NCBI RefSeq assembly: GCF_001544575.2
Contig: NZ_FCNY02000025.1
Coordinates: 40,589-104,588, forward strand
DNA from: Caballeronia cordobensis
Lineage (GTDB): Bacteria; Pseudomonadota; Gammaproteobacteria; Burkholderiales; Burkholderiaceae
Length of the DNA: 64,000 nt
Direction: 5' to 3'
The notes below the pieces were generated by a model. That model did no database searches. It was not told where the DNA came from and saw nothing but the letters and a program-made list of their open reading frames with translations. A program made the position numbers and the translations under genes. Shown here one piece after another: positions 1 through 7,860 of this stretch (within the stretch, counting starts at the first letter, position 1; each line of letters starts with the position of its first letter).

Positions 1-441
1 TACATCGTCAAGCAATTGAAGGATTACAAGACGCAGCCGGGTGCGAAAGCGCCGGCGCGCAACAATCCGATCATGGCGGGCATTGCGGGCGCGCTATCGG
101 ATCAGGATATGGTGAACGTCGCGGCGTACTTCGCGTCGCAGAAAACCAAGCAGGGCTACGCGCGCGACAAGAACGACGTCGCGCTGGGGCAGAAGATCTA
201 TCGCGGCGGCATCGCTGACAAGGGCGTTCCCGCGTGCGCCGCGTGTCACGGCGCGACGGGCATGGGCATTCCGGTGCAGTATCCGCGGTTGTCGTGGCAG
301 TGGGGCGATTACACGGTGGCGCAGTTGAACGCCTTCGCATCGGGGCAACGCGCCAACAGCGAGCCGATGCATCAGATCTCCTCGCGCCTGAATGAAGCGG
401 AGATGAAGGCGGTTGCCGACTACATCGCCGGTTTGCATTAA
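1..441 (+). CDS. Diheme cytochrome c4-like protein, 3' part
   Basis: The gene is cut by the window edge and reads in frame from base 1 to a TAA at 439-441, giving 146 residues. The first ~47 residues look like the end of one class I cytochrome c fold, including an NPIM segment that could supply the Met ligand. A complete second fold follows, with a CAACH haem-attachment motif encoded at 235-249 and a later SEPMHQ segment as probable Met ligand. Two fused c-type domains indicate the cytochrome c4 family, periplasmic electron carriers between the bc1 complex and terminal oxidases. The next genes, resB and ccsB, attach haem to such proteins. The first CXXCH is outside the window, so a monohaem relative cannot be fully excluded. 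Confidence 0.85.
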   Translation, partial: YIVKQLKDYKTQPGAKAPARNNPIMAGIAGALSDQDMVNVAAYFASQKTKQGYARDKNDVALGQKIYRGGIADKGVPACAACHGATGMGIPVQYPRLSWQWGDYTVAQLNAFASGQRANSEPMHQISSRLNEAEMKAVADYIAGLH

Positions 442-549
442 AACGCAGCAGTCAGCGTCCAGCGGTTCCCTGCAACGAAAGCGGGAATCGCCCATACTAC
501 GAAGCCGGTCCCGGGAAGATCCGAGAAGACCGGCGCGAAAACAAGAAAA

Positions 550-596
550 GGGTGGGACGTCGGTCGATAAGACCGCTAGCGTCTCCACCCTTTTTT
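550..596 (+). terminator. Intrinsic terminator after the cytochrome c4 gene
   Basis: A long stem is built from GGGTGG (550-555) with CCACCC (585-590), GACG (556-559) with CGTC (580-583), and CGGTC (561-565) with GACCG (571-575). Six T residues follow at 591-596. It lies 108 bases after the cytochrome stop and 20 bases before resB, so it separates the two transcription units. The rest of 442-616 shows nothing else. Confidence 0.88.
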
Positions 597-616
597 GCTG
601 TCCAGCCGGAGTTTGA

Positions 617-2851
617 ATGAGCGTCACCACATCGGGTTTGCAGTCGAAGTCGAGCCGCCGCGCCGTCAGGCATTTCGTCGAACTCGTCAGTTCGATGCGC
701 TTCGCCATTGCGCTGCTGGTCATTCTGGCGATCGCGAGCATCATCGGCACGGTGCTCACGCAGGACGATCCGTATCCCAACTACGTGAATCAGTTCGGCC
801 CGTTCTGGGCGGACATCTTCCGCGGCCTCAGCATCTACACCGTGTATAGCGCGTGGTGGTTCATGCTGATCCTGATCTTCCTCGTGATTTCGGTGTCGCT
901 GTGCGTCATCCGCAACAGTCCGAAGATGATCGCGGACATCAAGAGCTGGAAGGATCGCGTGCATGAAGGCGGCCTGCGCGCGTTCCATCACAAGGGCGAG
1001 TTCACGGTTTCCGCCAGCCGCGCGCAGACCGCGGCGACGCTCGAACGCCTCGCGGTGAAAATGGGCTATCGCACCGTCACGCGGCAAACCGATAACGGCG
1101 CGACGCTCATCGCGGGCAAACGCGGCGCGATGACGAAGATCGGCTATATCTCGGCGCACATCGCGATCGTCGTGATCTGTATCGGCGGGCTGCTCGACAG
1201 CAATCTGCCCATCAAATTGCAGATGTGGATGTTCAACAAGACGCCGATCAACAGCAACGCCGTCATCAACGACATTCCGGCGGAGCATCGCCTCTCGACG
1301 TCGAACCCCACGTTCCGCGGCTACGCGTGGGTGCCGGAAGGCCAGTACGTCGGCACGGCGATTCTCAATCAACAGGACGGCTCGATCATTCAGGATCTGC
1401 CGTTCTCGATCGAACTGAACAAGTTCATCGTCGATTACTACTCGACCGGCATGCCGAAGCTCTTCGCGAGCGATATCGTCGTGATCGATCATAAGAGCGG
1501 CAAGCGCATTCCGGCGCGCATCGAGGTGAACAAGCCCTTCACCTACGACGGCATCTCGATTTATCAGTCGAGCTTTCAGGACGGCGGCTCGAAGCTCGAA
1601 ATGACCGCCTGGCCGATGACCGGCGGCAGCGCGAAGACCGCGCCCTTCCACGGCGCGATCGGTGGCACGGCGCCCATCGGCACGCAGTTCACGGGCGCGC
1701 AGGGCGAAACCATCGAATTCACCGATTTCCGCGCGATCAACGTCGAAAACATGACCGATGGCAGCGGTGCGCCGGATGCGCGCGGCGTCGGCAAGAAGGA
1801 AACGCTGCGCGACGCGTTCGACGAGCGTCTCGGCTCCGGCGCGAAAACCTCGAAGCCGACGGATCTGCGCAATATCGGCCCGTCGGTGCAATACAAGGTG
1901 CGCGGCACGGACGGCCAGGCGCGCGAGTACAGCAACTACATGCTGCCGGTCGATGTCAGCGGCCAGCGCATGTTCCTCGCGGGCATGCGCTTGAGCCCGA
2001 ACGATTCCTTCCGCTATCTGCGCATTCCCGCCGACGAGCAGGGCACCGTCAAGCAATGGATGGATTTGCGCGCCGCGCTCGCCACGCCCGCGACACGCGT
2101 CGAAGCGGCGCACCGGTTCGCGCTGCGTTCGGTGCCGGCGGAAAACGGCGAGTTGCAGAAGCATCTGGAAGAAAGCGCGATCCGCGTGCTGAACCTCTTC
2201 GCGGGCGCGGACGAAACGGGCAAGCCCGTGTCGAATCCTCAGGTGATTGGCGGCTTTCAGGGCATCGCGACTTTCATCGATAAATCCGTGCCTAAGGGCG
2301 AGCAGGAAAAGGCGGCGGGCTTGCTGATGCGCATGCTGGAAGGCGCGATGTGGGACGTATGGCAGATTTCCCGAGAGCAAAACGGCCTTTCGGCGGCTAA
2401 AGTGGATGAGAAGAGCTCAGCGTTCGTGCAGTCGGCCATCAACGCGCTTTCCGACAGCTTTCTGTACGGCTCGCCGGTCTTTCTGCAACTGGACAACTTC
2501 AAGCAGGTGCAAGCTTCGGTATTCCAGTTGACGCGCGCGCCGGGTAAAAATCTGGTGTATCTTGGCAGCCTTCTGCTGGTGGTCGGCATCTTCGCGATGT
2601 TTTATGTGCGCGAACGCCGCCTCTGGTTCTGGCTCAAGGATTCGGGTCAGGGCGGCGCGAGCGTGCTGATGGCAATGTCCACGGCGCGCCGCACGTTCGA
2701 TTTCGAAAAAGAGTTCGTGCGCACGCGGGCGCAGATTGCCGCGGCGCTCGGCGTGAAGCTGGCCGAACCGGTTGATCCGTCCCCGACATCCAGCGCACCC
2801 ACGGCGCAAACGCAATCCGAAGCCACGCGCTCGGAAGTTTCGACACGGTAA
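617..2851 (+). CDS. resB: Cytochrome c biogenesis protein ResB (Ccs1), system II
   Basis: ResB forms, with CcsB/ResC, the membrane haem lyase of cytochrome c maturation system II, which delivers haem across the inner membrane to periplasmic CXXCH motifs. The 744-residue protein has hydrophobic segments at about 23-43, 80-97 and 174-195, then a large periplasmic domain, and a last membrane segment near 645-665. This is the ResB layout. A cytoplasmic tail rich in Ser, Thr and Ala ends the protein. The ATG at 617 is preceded by CGGAG. The ccsB start lies 4 bases after the stop, so the two are co-transcribed. The likely clients in this window are cytochrome c4 and PetC. Confidence 0.95.
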   Translation: MSVTTSGLQSKSSRRAVRHFVELVSSMRFAIALLVILAIASIIGTVLTQDDPYPNYVNQFGPFWADIFRGLSIYTVYSAWWFMLILIFLVISVSLCVIRNSPKMIADIKSWKDRVHEGGLRAFHHKGEFTVSASRAQTAATLERLAVKMGYRTVTRQTDNGATLIAGKRGAMTKIGYISAHIAIVVICIGGLLDSNLPIKLQMWMFNKTPINSNAVINDIPAEHRLSTSNPTFRGYAWVPEGQYVGTAILNQQDGSIIQDLPFSIELNKFIVDYYSTGMPKLFASDIVVIDHKSGKRIPARIEVNKPFTYDGISIYQSSFQDGGSKLEMTAWPMTGGSAKTAPFHGAIGGTAPIGTQFTGAQGETIEFTDFRAINVENMTDGSGAPDARGVGKKETLRDAFDERLGSGAKTSKPTDLRNIGPSVQYKVRGTDGQAREYSNYMLPVDVSGQRMFLAGMRLSPNDSFRYLRIPADEQGTVKQWMDLRAALATPATRVEAAHRFALRSVPAENGELQKHLEESAIRVLNLFAGADETGKPVSNPQVIGGFQGIATFIDKSVPKGEQEKAAGLLMRMLEGAMWDVWQISREQNGLSAAKVDEKSSAFVQSAINALSDSFLYGSPVFLQLDNFKQVQASVFQLTRAPGKNLVYLGSLLLVVGIFAMFYVRERRLWFWLKDSGQGGASVLMAMSTARRTFDFEKEFVRTRAQIAAALGVKLAEPVDPSPTSSAPTAQTQSEATRSEVSTR

Positions 2852-2855
2852 GATC

Positions 2856-4061
2856 ATGGACCTCTCTCAAACCTCCTCCCACGCATCCGTCAAGGCGGAG
2901 CGTCCGGCGCCCGTCGGGTTGCCCGATGTCGCCGCGTTCGACGACCGTCCGTTTCTGCGCCGCCTCACGCTCGTCGACTGGCTTTTCGCCCTCGCGATGG
3001 TCGCGGGCGCGGGCTTCGCGCTGAATCGCTATCACGCGTACATGGACGTGTACGACACGGCCGTGCTGATCGGCGCGGTGCCCACGTTCGTCGTGCTCGG
3101 CTGGCGCTGGAAGCCGGTGCGCCTGCTTATCGCGATGATCGCGGTGCTGGCGCTGTCTTCGATCCAGCTTTATCAGCATGACCTCGCGCGCGCCGACACC
3201 AATTTCTTCCTCAAGTACTTCCTGTCGAGCCAGTCCGCGATTCTGTGGATGAGCGCGCTGTTCATTCTCGCGACGCTGTTCTACTGGATCGGCCTCGTGT
3301 CGCGCTCGCAGACGGGCGGCGCGATCGGTTCGCGCATGACGTGGGTCGCCGTGCTGATGGGTTTCACGGGCCTGATGGTGCGCTGGTACGAGTCGTACAT
3401 GATCGGCGCGGACATCGGCCATATTCCGATTTCGAACCTCTACGAAGTGTTCGTGCTGTTCTGCCTGATCACGGCGCTCTTCTATCTCTATTACGAACAG
3501 CACTATTCGACGCGCGCGATGGGCGCGTTCGTGCTGCTCGTGATCAGCGCGGCGGTCGGCTTTCTGATGTGGTACTCCATCGCCCGCGACGCGCAGCAGA
3601 TTCAGCCGCTCGTGCCCGCGTTGCAAAGCTGGTGGATGAAAATCCACGTACCGGCGAACTTCATCGGTTACGGCAGTTTCGCGCTGTCGGCCATGGTTTC
3701 CGTCGCGTATCTCGGGAAGCAGCGCGGTTTCATGTCGGACCGCCTGCCGTCGCTGGAAGTGCTCGACGACGTCATGTACAAGTCGATCGCGGTCGGTTTC
3801 GCGTTCTTCACCATCGCGACGATTCTGGGCGCGCTGTGGGCCGCGGAAGCGTGGGGCGGCTACTGGAGCTGGGACCCGAAGGAAACCTGGGCGCTGATCG
3901 TGTGGCTGAACTACGCGGCGTGGCTGCACATGCGCCTCATGAAAGGCCTGCGCGGCGCGGCGGCGGCCTGGTGGGCGCTGACGGGCCTGATCGTGACGAC
4001 GTTCGCCTTCCTCGGCGTGAACATGTTCCTGTCGGGCTTGCACAGTTACGGCAAACTCTGA
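2856..4061 (+). CDS. ccsB: Cytochrome c biogenesis protein CcsB/ResC (CcsA family)
   Basis: This is the polytopic haem-handling partner of ResB. The 401-residue protein carries the tryptophan-rich WWD motif at about residues 332-341 (WGGYWSWDPKE), which presents haem on the periplasmic face, and conserved His residues in flanking membrane helices. The reading frame stays open upstream into resB, but ATG 2856 gives MDLSQTSS and the usual family length. An upstream start would add a basic, non-hydrophobic stretch overlapping resB. A terminator at 4080-4115 closes the resB-ccsB operon. Confidence 0.95.
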   Translation: MDLSQTSSHASVKAERPAPVGLPDVAAFDDRPFLRRLTLVDWLFALAMVAGAGFALNRYHAYMDVYDTAVLIGAVPTFVVLGWRWKPVRLLIAMIAVLALSSIQLYQHDLARADTNFFLKYFLSSQSAILWMSALFILATLFYWIGLVSRSQTGGAIGSRMTWVAVLMGFTGLMVRWYESYMIGADIGHIPISNLYEVFVLFCLITALFYLYYEQHYSTRAMGAFVLLVISAAVGFLMWYSIARDAQQIQPLVPALQSWWMKIHVPANFIGYGSFALSAMVSVAYLGKQRGFMSDRLPSLEVLDDVMYKSIAVGFAFFTIATILGALWAAEAWGGYWSWDPKETWALIVWLNYAAWLHMRLMKGLRGAAAAWWALTGLIVTTFAFLGVNMFLSGLHSYGKL

Positions 4062-4079
4062 TTAGCCGCGTCGAACCGG

Positions 4080-4115
4080 AAAAAACCGCCATGCGTTGCG
4101 CTGGCGGTTTTTTTT
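4080..4115 (+). terminator. Intrinsic terminator after ccsB
   Basis: The arms AAAAAACCGCCA and TGGCGGTTTTTT surround a loop of about 9 bases, and the T run extends to 4115. It lies 18 bases after the ccsB stop. Confidence 0.9.
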
Positions 4116-4129
4116 CGTCGCGCGATGGA

Positions 4130-4161
4130 ATACGGGCATTCATTCTGCTGTTTCCCCGTAT
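4130..4161. promoter_or_regulatory. Inverted repeat upstream of msrP
   Basis: ATACGGG (4130-4136) and CCCGTAT (4155-4161) form a perfect 7-base inverted repeat with an 18-base spacer. It lies between the ccsB terminator and the msrP ribosome-binding site. It could be an operator or a leader hairpin. No regulator can be named from the sequence. Confidence 0.4.
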
Positions 4162-4183
4162 ATGAACGAAGGAGTAACGCTTC

Positions 4184-5164
4184 ATGTGGATCAGACGAAA
4201 TCGCCCTCTCTATGGCGACGACATAGCGGGTCATGAAATCACGCCGCGCGACGTGTTCGAGAACCGGCGGCGCGTGCTGCGCTCGATCGGCGCGATGAGC
4301 ATGATGAGCGCGACGGGCCTCGCGCACGCGACGATGACATCGCCCGATGCGAAAGGCCAGAAACTCGCCGCGACGACCAATCCGAAGTTCGTCGCGCTCG
4401 ACAAGGCCACGTCGCTCAAGGACATCACGTCCTACAACAACTTCTACGAATTCGGCACCGACAAGGGCGACCCGGCCGAGCACGCGGGCGCGTTGCGTCC
4501 GCGGCCGTGGAAGGTTTCGGTCGAAGGCGCGATCAAGAACCCGAAGGTCTACGACATCGACGAACTCCTCAAGCTCGCGCCGCTCGAAGAACGCGTGTAC
4601 CGGCTGCGCTGCGTCGAAGGCTGGTCGATGGTGATTCCGTGGATCGGCGTGTCCTTGTCCGAGCTCATCAAGCGTGCCGAGCCGACGGGCAACGCGAAAT
4701 ACGTCCAGTTCATCACGCTCGCGGACCCGTCGCAGATGCCGGGCCTCTCGACGCCGATTCTCGAATGGCCGTATTCCGAGGGCCTGCGCATGGATGAAGC
4801 GATGAACCCGCTCACGCTTCTCACGGTCGGGCTGTACGGCGAAGTGCTGCCGAATCAGAACGGCGCGCCGGTGCGCATCGTCGTGCCGTGGAAGTACGGC
4901 TTCAAGAGCGCGAAGTCGCTCGTGAAGATCCGTTTCGTCGAAAAGCAGCCGCCGACGAGCTGGAACCTGTACGCGCCGAGCGAATACGGTTTCTATTCGA
5001 ACGTGAATCCGAATGTCGATCATCCGCGCTGGAGTCAGGCGACGGAGCGCCGCATCGGCGAAGACGGTTTCTTCGCTCCGAAGCGCAAGACGCTCATGTT
5101 CAACGGATACGGCGATCAGGTCGCGTCGCTGTATTCGGGCATGGATCTGAAGAAGAACTTCTGA
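4184..5164 (+). CDS. msrP: Methionine sulfoxide reductase catalytic subunit MsrP (YedY)
   Basis: MsrP is a periplasmic molybdopterin enzyme of the sulfite oxidase fold that reduces methionine sulfoxide in oxidised envelope proteins, taking electrons from the quinone pool through MsrQ. The 326-residue precursor has a twin-arginine leader (RRRVLRS, residues 28-34, followed by a hydrophobic stretch to about A49). Cys143 in RLRCVEGWSM is the expected molybdenum ligand. The start ATG follows GAAGGAG at a good distance. msrQ begins 3 bases after the stop. Export must use Tat, whose genes lie at 55.5-57.1 kb. Confidence 0.96.
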   Translation: MWIRRNRPLYGDDIAGHEITPRDVFENRRRVLRSIGAMSMMSATGLAHATMTSPDAKGQKLAATTNPKFVALDKATSLKDITSYNNFYEFGTDKGDPAEHAGALRPRPWKVSVEGAIKNPKVYDIDELLKLAPLEERVYRLRCVEGWSMVIPWIGVSLSELIKRAEPTGNAKYVQFITLADPSQMPGLSTPILEWPYSEGLRMDEAMNPLTLLTVGLYGEVLPNQNGAPVRIVVPWKYGFKSAKSLVKIRFVEKQPPTSWNLYAPSEYGFYSNVNPNVDHPRWSQATERRIGEDGFFAPKRKTLMFNGYGDQVASLYSGMDLKKNF

Positions 5165-5167
5165 GCG

Positions 5168-5812
5168 ATGTCGTCCGCATCTCAGATCAAAAGCGCGCGC
5201 GTCGCGTCCGGTCCGCGCTGGATCGTTCCGGCAAAGATCGTCGTCTTCGTGGCGATGCTGTTTCCGCTCGCGCGTCTCATTGTGCTCGGCGTGAACGGCG
5301 GCCTGGGCGCGAATCCAATCGAGTTCATCACGCGCTCGACGGGCCTCTGGACGCTCGTTTATCTATGTATCACGCTCGCGATCACGCCCGTGCGACGCCT
5401 GACCGGCGTGAATGCGCTGGCGCGCTTTCGGCGCATGACCGGCCTCTTCGCATTCTTCTTCGCCGTGCTGCATTTCACGACGTACATCTGGTTCGACAAA
5501 TGGTTCGATGTCGCCGAGATGGTGAAGGACATCGGCAAGCGTCCGTTCATCACGGTGGGCTTCGCGGCGTTCGTGCTGCTGATTCCACTGGCGATCACGT
5601 CGCCCAAAGCGATGGTCCGCAAGCTCGGCCGCCGCTGGCAGACCTTGCATCGCGCGATCTATCTGATCGCCACGCTCGCCATTCTGCATTTCTGGTGGAT
5701 GAAGGCGGGCAAGAACGATCTCGAATTGCCGAAGATTTACGGCGCCGTCGTGATCGCGCTGCTTGGCTGGCGCGTGATCGCGTGGCTTCGAACGCGAAGC
5801 AAGCGCGCATAA
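5168..5812 (+). CDS. msrQ: Haem-binding membrane subunit MsrQ (YedZ)
   Basis: MsrQ is the b-haem inner-membrane partner that passes electrons to MsrP. The protein has 214 residues, a normal family length, with about six hydrophobic helices and His residues placed for haem in helices (for example LHRAIYL and ILHFWWM). It follows msrP by 3 bases and shares its transcript. A bidirectional terminator starts at its stop codon. Confidence 0.95.
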   Translation: MSSASQIKSARVASGPRWIVPAKIVVFVAMLFPLARLIVLGVNGGLGANPIEFITRSTGLWTLVYLCITLAITPVRRLTGVNALARFRRMTGLFAFFFAVLHFTTYIWFDKWFDVAEMVKDIGKRPFITVGFAAFVLLIPLAITSPKAMVRKLGRRWQTLHRAIYLIATLAILHFWWMKAGKNDLELPKIYGAVVIALLGWRVIAWLRTRSKRA

Positions 5813-5847
5813 AAAAAGCGACGCCTTTGCCAAGCGTCGCTTTTTTC
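5811..5847. terminator. Bidirectional terminator between msrQ and lysA
   Basis: GCGACGC (5818-5824) and GCGTCGC (5834-5840) are flanked by A7 on the left and T6 on the right, so the structure works on both strands between the convergent msrPQ and lptM-lysA units. Confidence 0.92.
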
Positions 5848-5864
5848 ATTGATGTGCGAAAGTC

Positions 5865-7127
5865 TCAGTCCGGCAGAATCGATTCCCCGGCGAACAACTG
5901 CGCAACCGTTTCGCGCTCGCGCACGAGACGCGCGCGTTCGCCATCGACCATGATTTCGGCGGCGCGCGGACGCGTGTTGTAGTTCGAGCTCATCACGAAG
6001 CCGTATGCGCCCGCCGAGCAGATCGCGAGCAGATCGCCCGGCTCGATTGCCAGCTTGCGATCGCGCCCGAGCCAGTCGCCGCTTTCGCAGACCGGACCGA
6101 CCACATCGTATTTGTGCGCTTGAGCGTTGCGCTTCTCGACGGGCACGATGCGATGAAACGCCTCGTACATGGCGGGGCGCGCGAGGTCGTTCATCGCGGC
6201 ATCGACGATGGCGAAGTTCTTTTCCTCGCCCGGCTTCAGAAACTCGACGCGCGTGAGCAGCACACCCGCATTGCCGACGAGCGAGCGTCCCGGCTCGAAA
6301 TACACTTCCCGCTCGCCGTGGCCGCGCTGCTCGATGTGATCGAGCAGCGTCTTCACGAACACACCGATATCGGGCGGCGTTTCGTCGTCGTAGGTAATGC
6401 CGAGACCGCCGCCGACATCGACGTGACGAATGCGCATGCCATCGGCTTCGATCTGCTCGACGAGTTCGAGCAGCTTGTCGACGGCATCGAGATACGGGCT
6501 GATTTCCGTGATCTGCGAGCCGATATGGCAATCGATGCCGACGACATCGAGATTGGGCATCGCATGCGCTTCGCGGTACGTGGCGCGCGCGTCGCCGAAC
6601 GCGACGCCGAACTTGTTCGACTTCAGGCCCGTGGAAATATACGGATGCGTTTTCGCATCGACGTCCGGATTCACGCGCAGCGAAACGGGCGCCTTCTTGC
6701 CCAGCGACTTCGCGACTTCGTTCAGCGCGTGCAACTCGGGAATCGATTCGACGTTGAAGCACTTCACGCCCGCTTCGAGCGCCTCGCGCATTTCGGCCGC
6801 CGTCTTGCCGACGCCGGAAAACACGGTGTTTGCCGCTTTGCCGCCCGCCGCGAGCACGCGTGCGAGCTCGCCCGACGACACGATGTCGAAGCCTGCGCCC
6901 ATGCGCGCGAACACGTTGAGCACGGCGATATTGCTGTTCGCCTTCACCGCGACATGCACGGTCGCCTTGCGGCCCGCGCAGGCGTCGGCGTAGGCGTGAT
7001 ACGCGCGCGTGAGCGCATCGCGCGAATAGACGTAAAGCGGTGTGCCGAACTGCTCCGCGAGCGACGCGGCGGAGACGCCCTCGGCGTGCAGCACGCCATC
7101 GACGTAGTGGAATGCGGAATCACTCAT
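5865..7127 (-). CDS. lysA: Diaminopimelate decarboxylase
   Basis: LysA converts meso-diaminopimelate to L-lysine, the last step of the pathway, with pyridoxal phosphate. The 420-residue protein has the PLP lysine at K62 (VAVKANSN), the HIGSQI segment, glycine-rich phosphate-binding stretches, and the CESGDWLGRDR segment bearing the conserved Cys of the dimer active site. Length and motifs are all intact. It lies 42 bases downstream of lptM on the same strand, an arrangement like the yifL(lptM)-dapF neighbourhood of enterics. Confidence 0.97.
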   Translation of the reverse strand: MSDSAFHYVDGVLHAEGVSAASLAEQFGTPLYVYSRDALTRAYHAYADACAGRKATVHVAVKANSNIAVLNVFARMGAGFDIVSSGELARVLAAGGKAANTVFSGVGKTAAEMREALEAGVKCFNVESIPELHALNEVAKSLGKKAPVSLRVNPDVDAKTHPYISTGLKSNKFGVAFGDARATYREAHAMPNLDVVGIDCHIGSQITEISPYLDAVDKLLELVEQIEADGMRIRHVDVGGGLGITYDDETPPDIGVFVKTLLDHIEQRGHGEREVYFEPGRSLVGNAGVLLTRVEFLKPGEEKNFAIVDAAMNDLARPAMYEAFHRIVPVEKRNAQAHKYDVVGPVCESGDWLGRDRKLAIEPGDLLAICSAGAYGFVMSSNYNTRPRAAEIMVDGERARLVRERETVAQLFAGESILPD

Positions 7128-7169
7128 GCGTGGAATCGAGTTGCGCCAGGAGGCGTTGAGACTAGCGGA

Positions 7170-7454
7170 TCAATAAGCGGACGATGCGGCTTTCGGCGCC
7201 GATGCAGCGTTGGGACTCGTCTTGAGGTCCGTCTCCGGCGACAGCGAAAGCGGCTCGCCCGAGGTATCCGGCACGCTGCCCGGAGCGGCAGTCGAAGGCG
7301 GCGTATTCTGGAGAGAGGCGGGACGTTGAGGTAGCGGAGGCACTGACGGCATATAGAGCGGACCGCGTTGCCCACAACCGCCGAGTGAGACTGTAGCCGC
7401 GGCGCTTAAGCTCAAAGCCGCTACAATCGCGCTCATCCTGAAAACGACTCGCAT
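7170..7454 (-). CDS. lptM: LptM (YifL-like) LPS translocon lipoprotein
   Basis: This is a 94-residue lipoprotein. A short hydrophobic leader ends in the lipobox SLGGC (Cys27), followed directly by GQRGPLYMP, the signature of the LptM/YifL family, which assists oxidative folding of the LptD/LptE translocon. The rest is Pro/Ser/Ala-rich and probably disordered. A second Met at residue 7 is an alternative start; the first is preceded on its strand by AGGGA. It is divergent from cyaY, with only 35 bases between the start codons, so promoters must overlap coding sequence. Confidence 0.88.
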   Translation of the reverse strand: MRVVFRMSAIVAALSLSAAATVSLGGCGQRGPLYMPSVPPLPQRPASLQNTPPSTAAPGSVPDTSGEPLSLSPETDLKTSPNAASAPKAASSAY

Positions 7455-7489
7455 GACCGTCCCTATACGTTTAATCGATGGAGTTTAGC

Positions 7490-7807
7490 ATGACAGACCA
7501 GGAATACCTGACGCTGGCGGAGGCCGCGCTGACGGCCATCGAGCGCGCGGTGGACGCAGCCGACGCCGATATCGAATTCGAGCGCAGCGGCAATGTGCTC
7601 ACGCTCGAATTCGAGAATCGCACGAAAGTGATCGTCAACCTGCAGCCGCCGAAGCACGAAATCTGGCTCGCCGCGAAGGCGGGCGGATTCCACTACAAGT
7701 ATGTCGATGGCGCATGGCGCGATACGCGCGACAACAGCGAATTCTTCGCCACGCTGAGCAAGTATTCGACCGAGCAGGCCGGCGAGCCGATCCGCTTCAA
7801 GGCGTAA
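7490..7807 (+). CDS. cyaY: Iron-sulfur cluster assembly protein CyaY (frataxin)
   Basis: CyaY is bacterial frataxin, an acidic iron-binding protein that modulates the IscS cysteine desulfurase during Fe-S cluster assembly. The 105-residue product shows the acidic first helix (TLAEAALTAIERAVDAADAD) and the conserved sheet with NLQPPKHEIWLAAKAGGFHYK. ATG 7490 is chosen because GGAG at 7480-7483 lies 6 bases upstream. An in-frame ATG at 7478 would add MEFS and overlap that site. Clients in this window include GltB/GltD and the Rieske protein. Confidence 0.95.
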   Translation: MTDQEYLTLAEAALTAIERAVDAADADIEFERSGNVLTLEFENRTKVIVNLQPPKHEIWLAAKAGGFHYKYVDGAWRDTRDNSEFFATLSKYSTEQAGEPIRFKA

Positions 7808-7847
7808 AAAAAGCGAGCGGATCTTTCGACCCGCTCGCTTCGGTTCT
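7806..7847. terminator. Terminator between cyaY and mrcA
   Basis: AGCGAGCGG (7812-7820) and CCGCTCGCT (7831-7839) form a 9-base stem. The A7 tract to its left gives a strong U tract on the minus strand (for mrcA). The plus-strand tail TCGGTTCTT is weaker. Confidence 0.82.
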
Positions 7848-7860
7848 TGCCAGGGCGCGC

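Noticed and set aside
497..2380. 627-residue open frame antisense to resB
   Set aside because: It shows the same shadow pattern as other antisense frames in this GC-rich sequence and has no plausible start signal.
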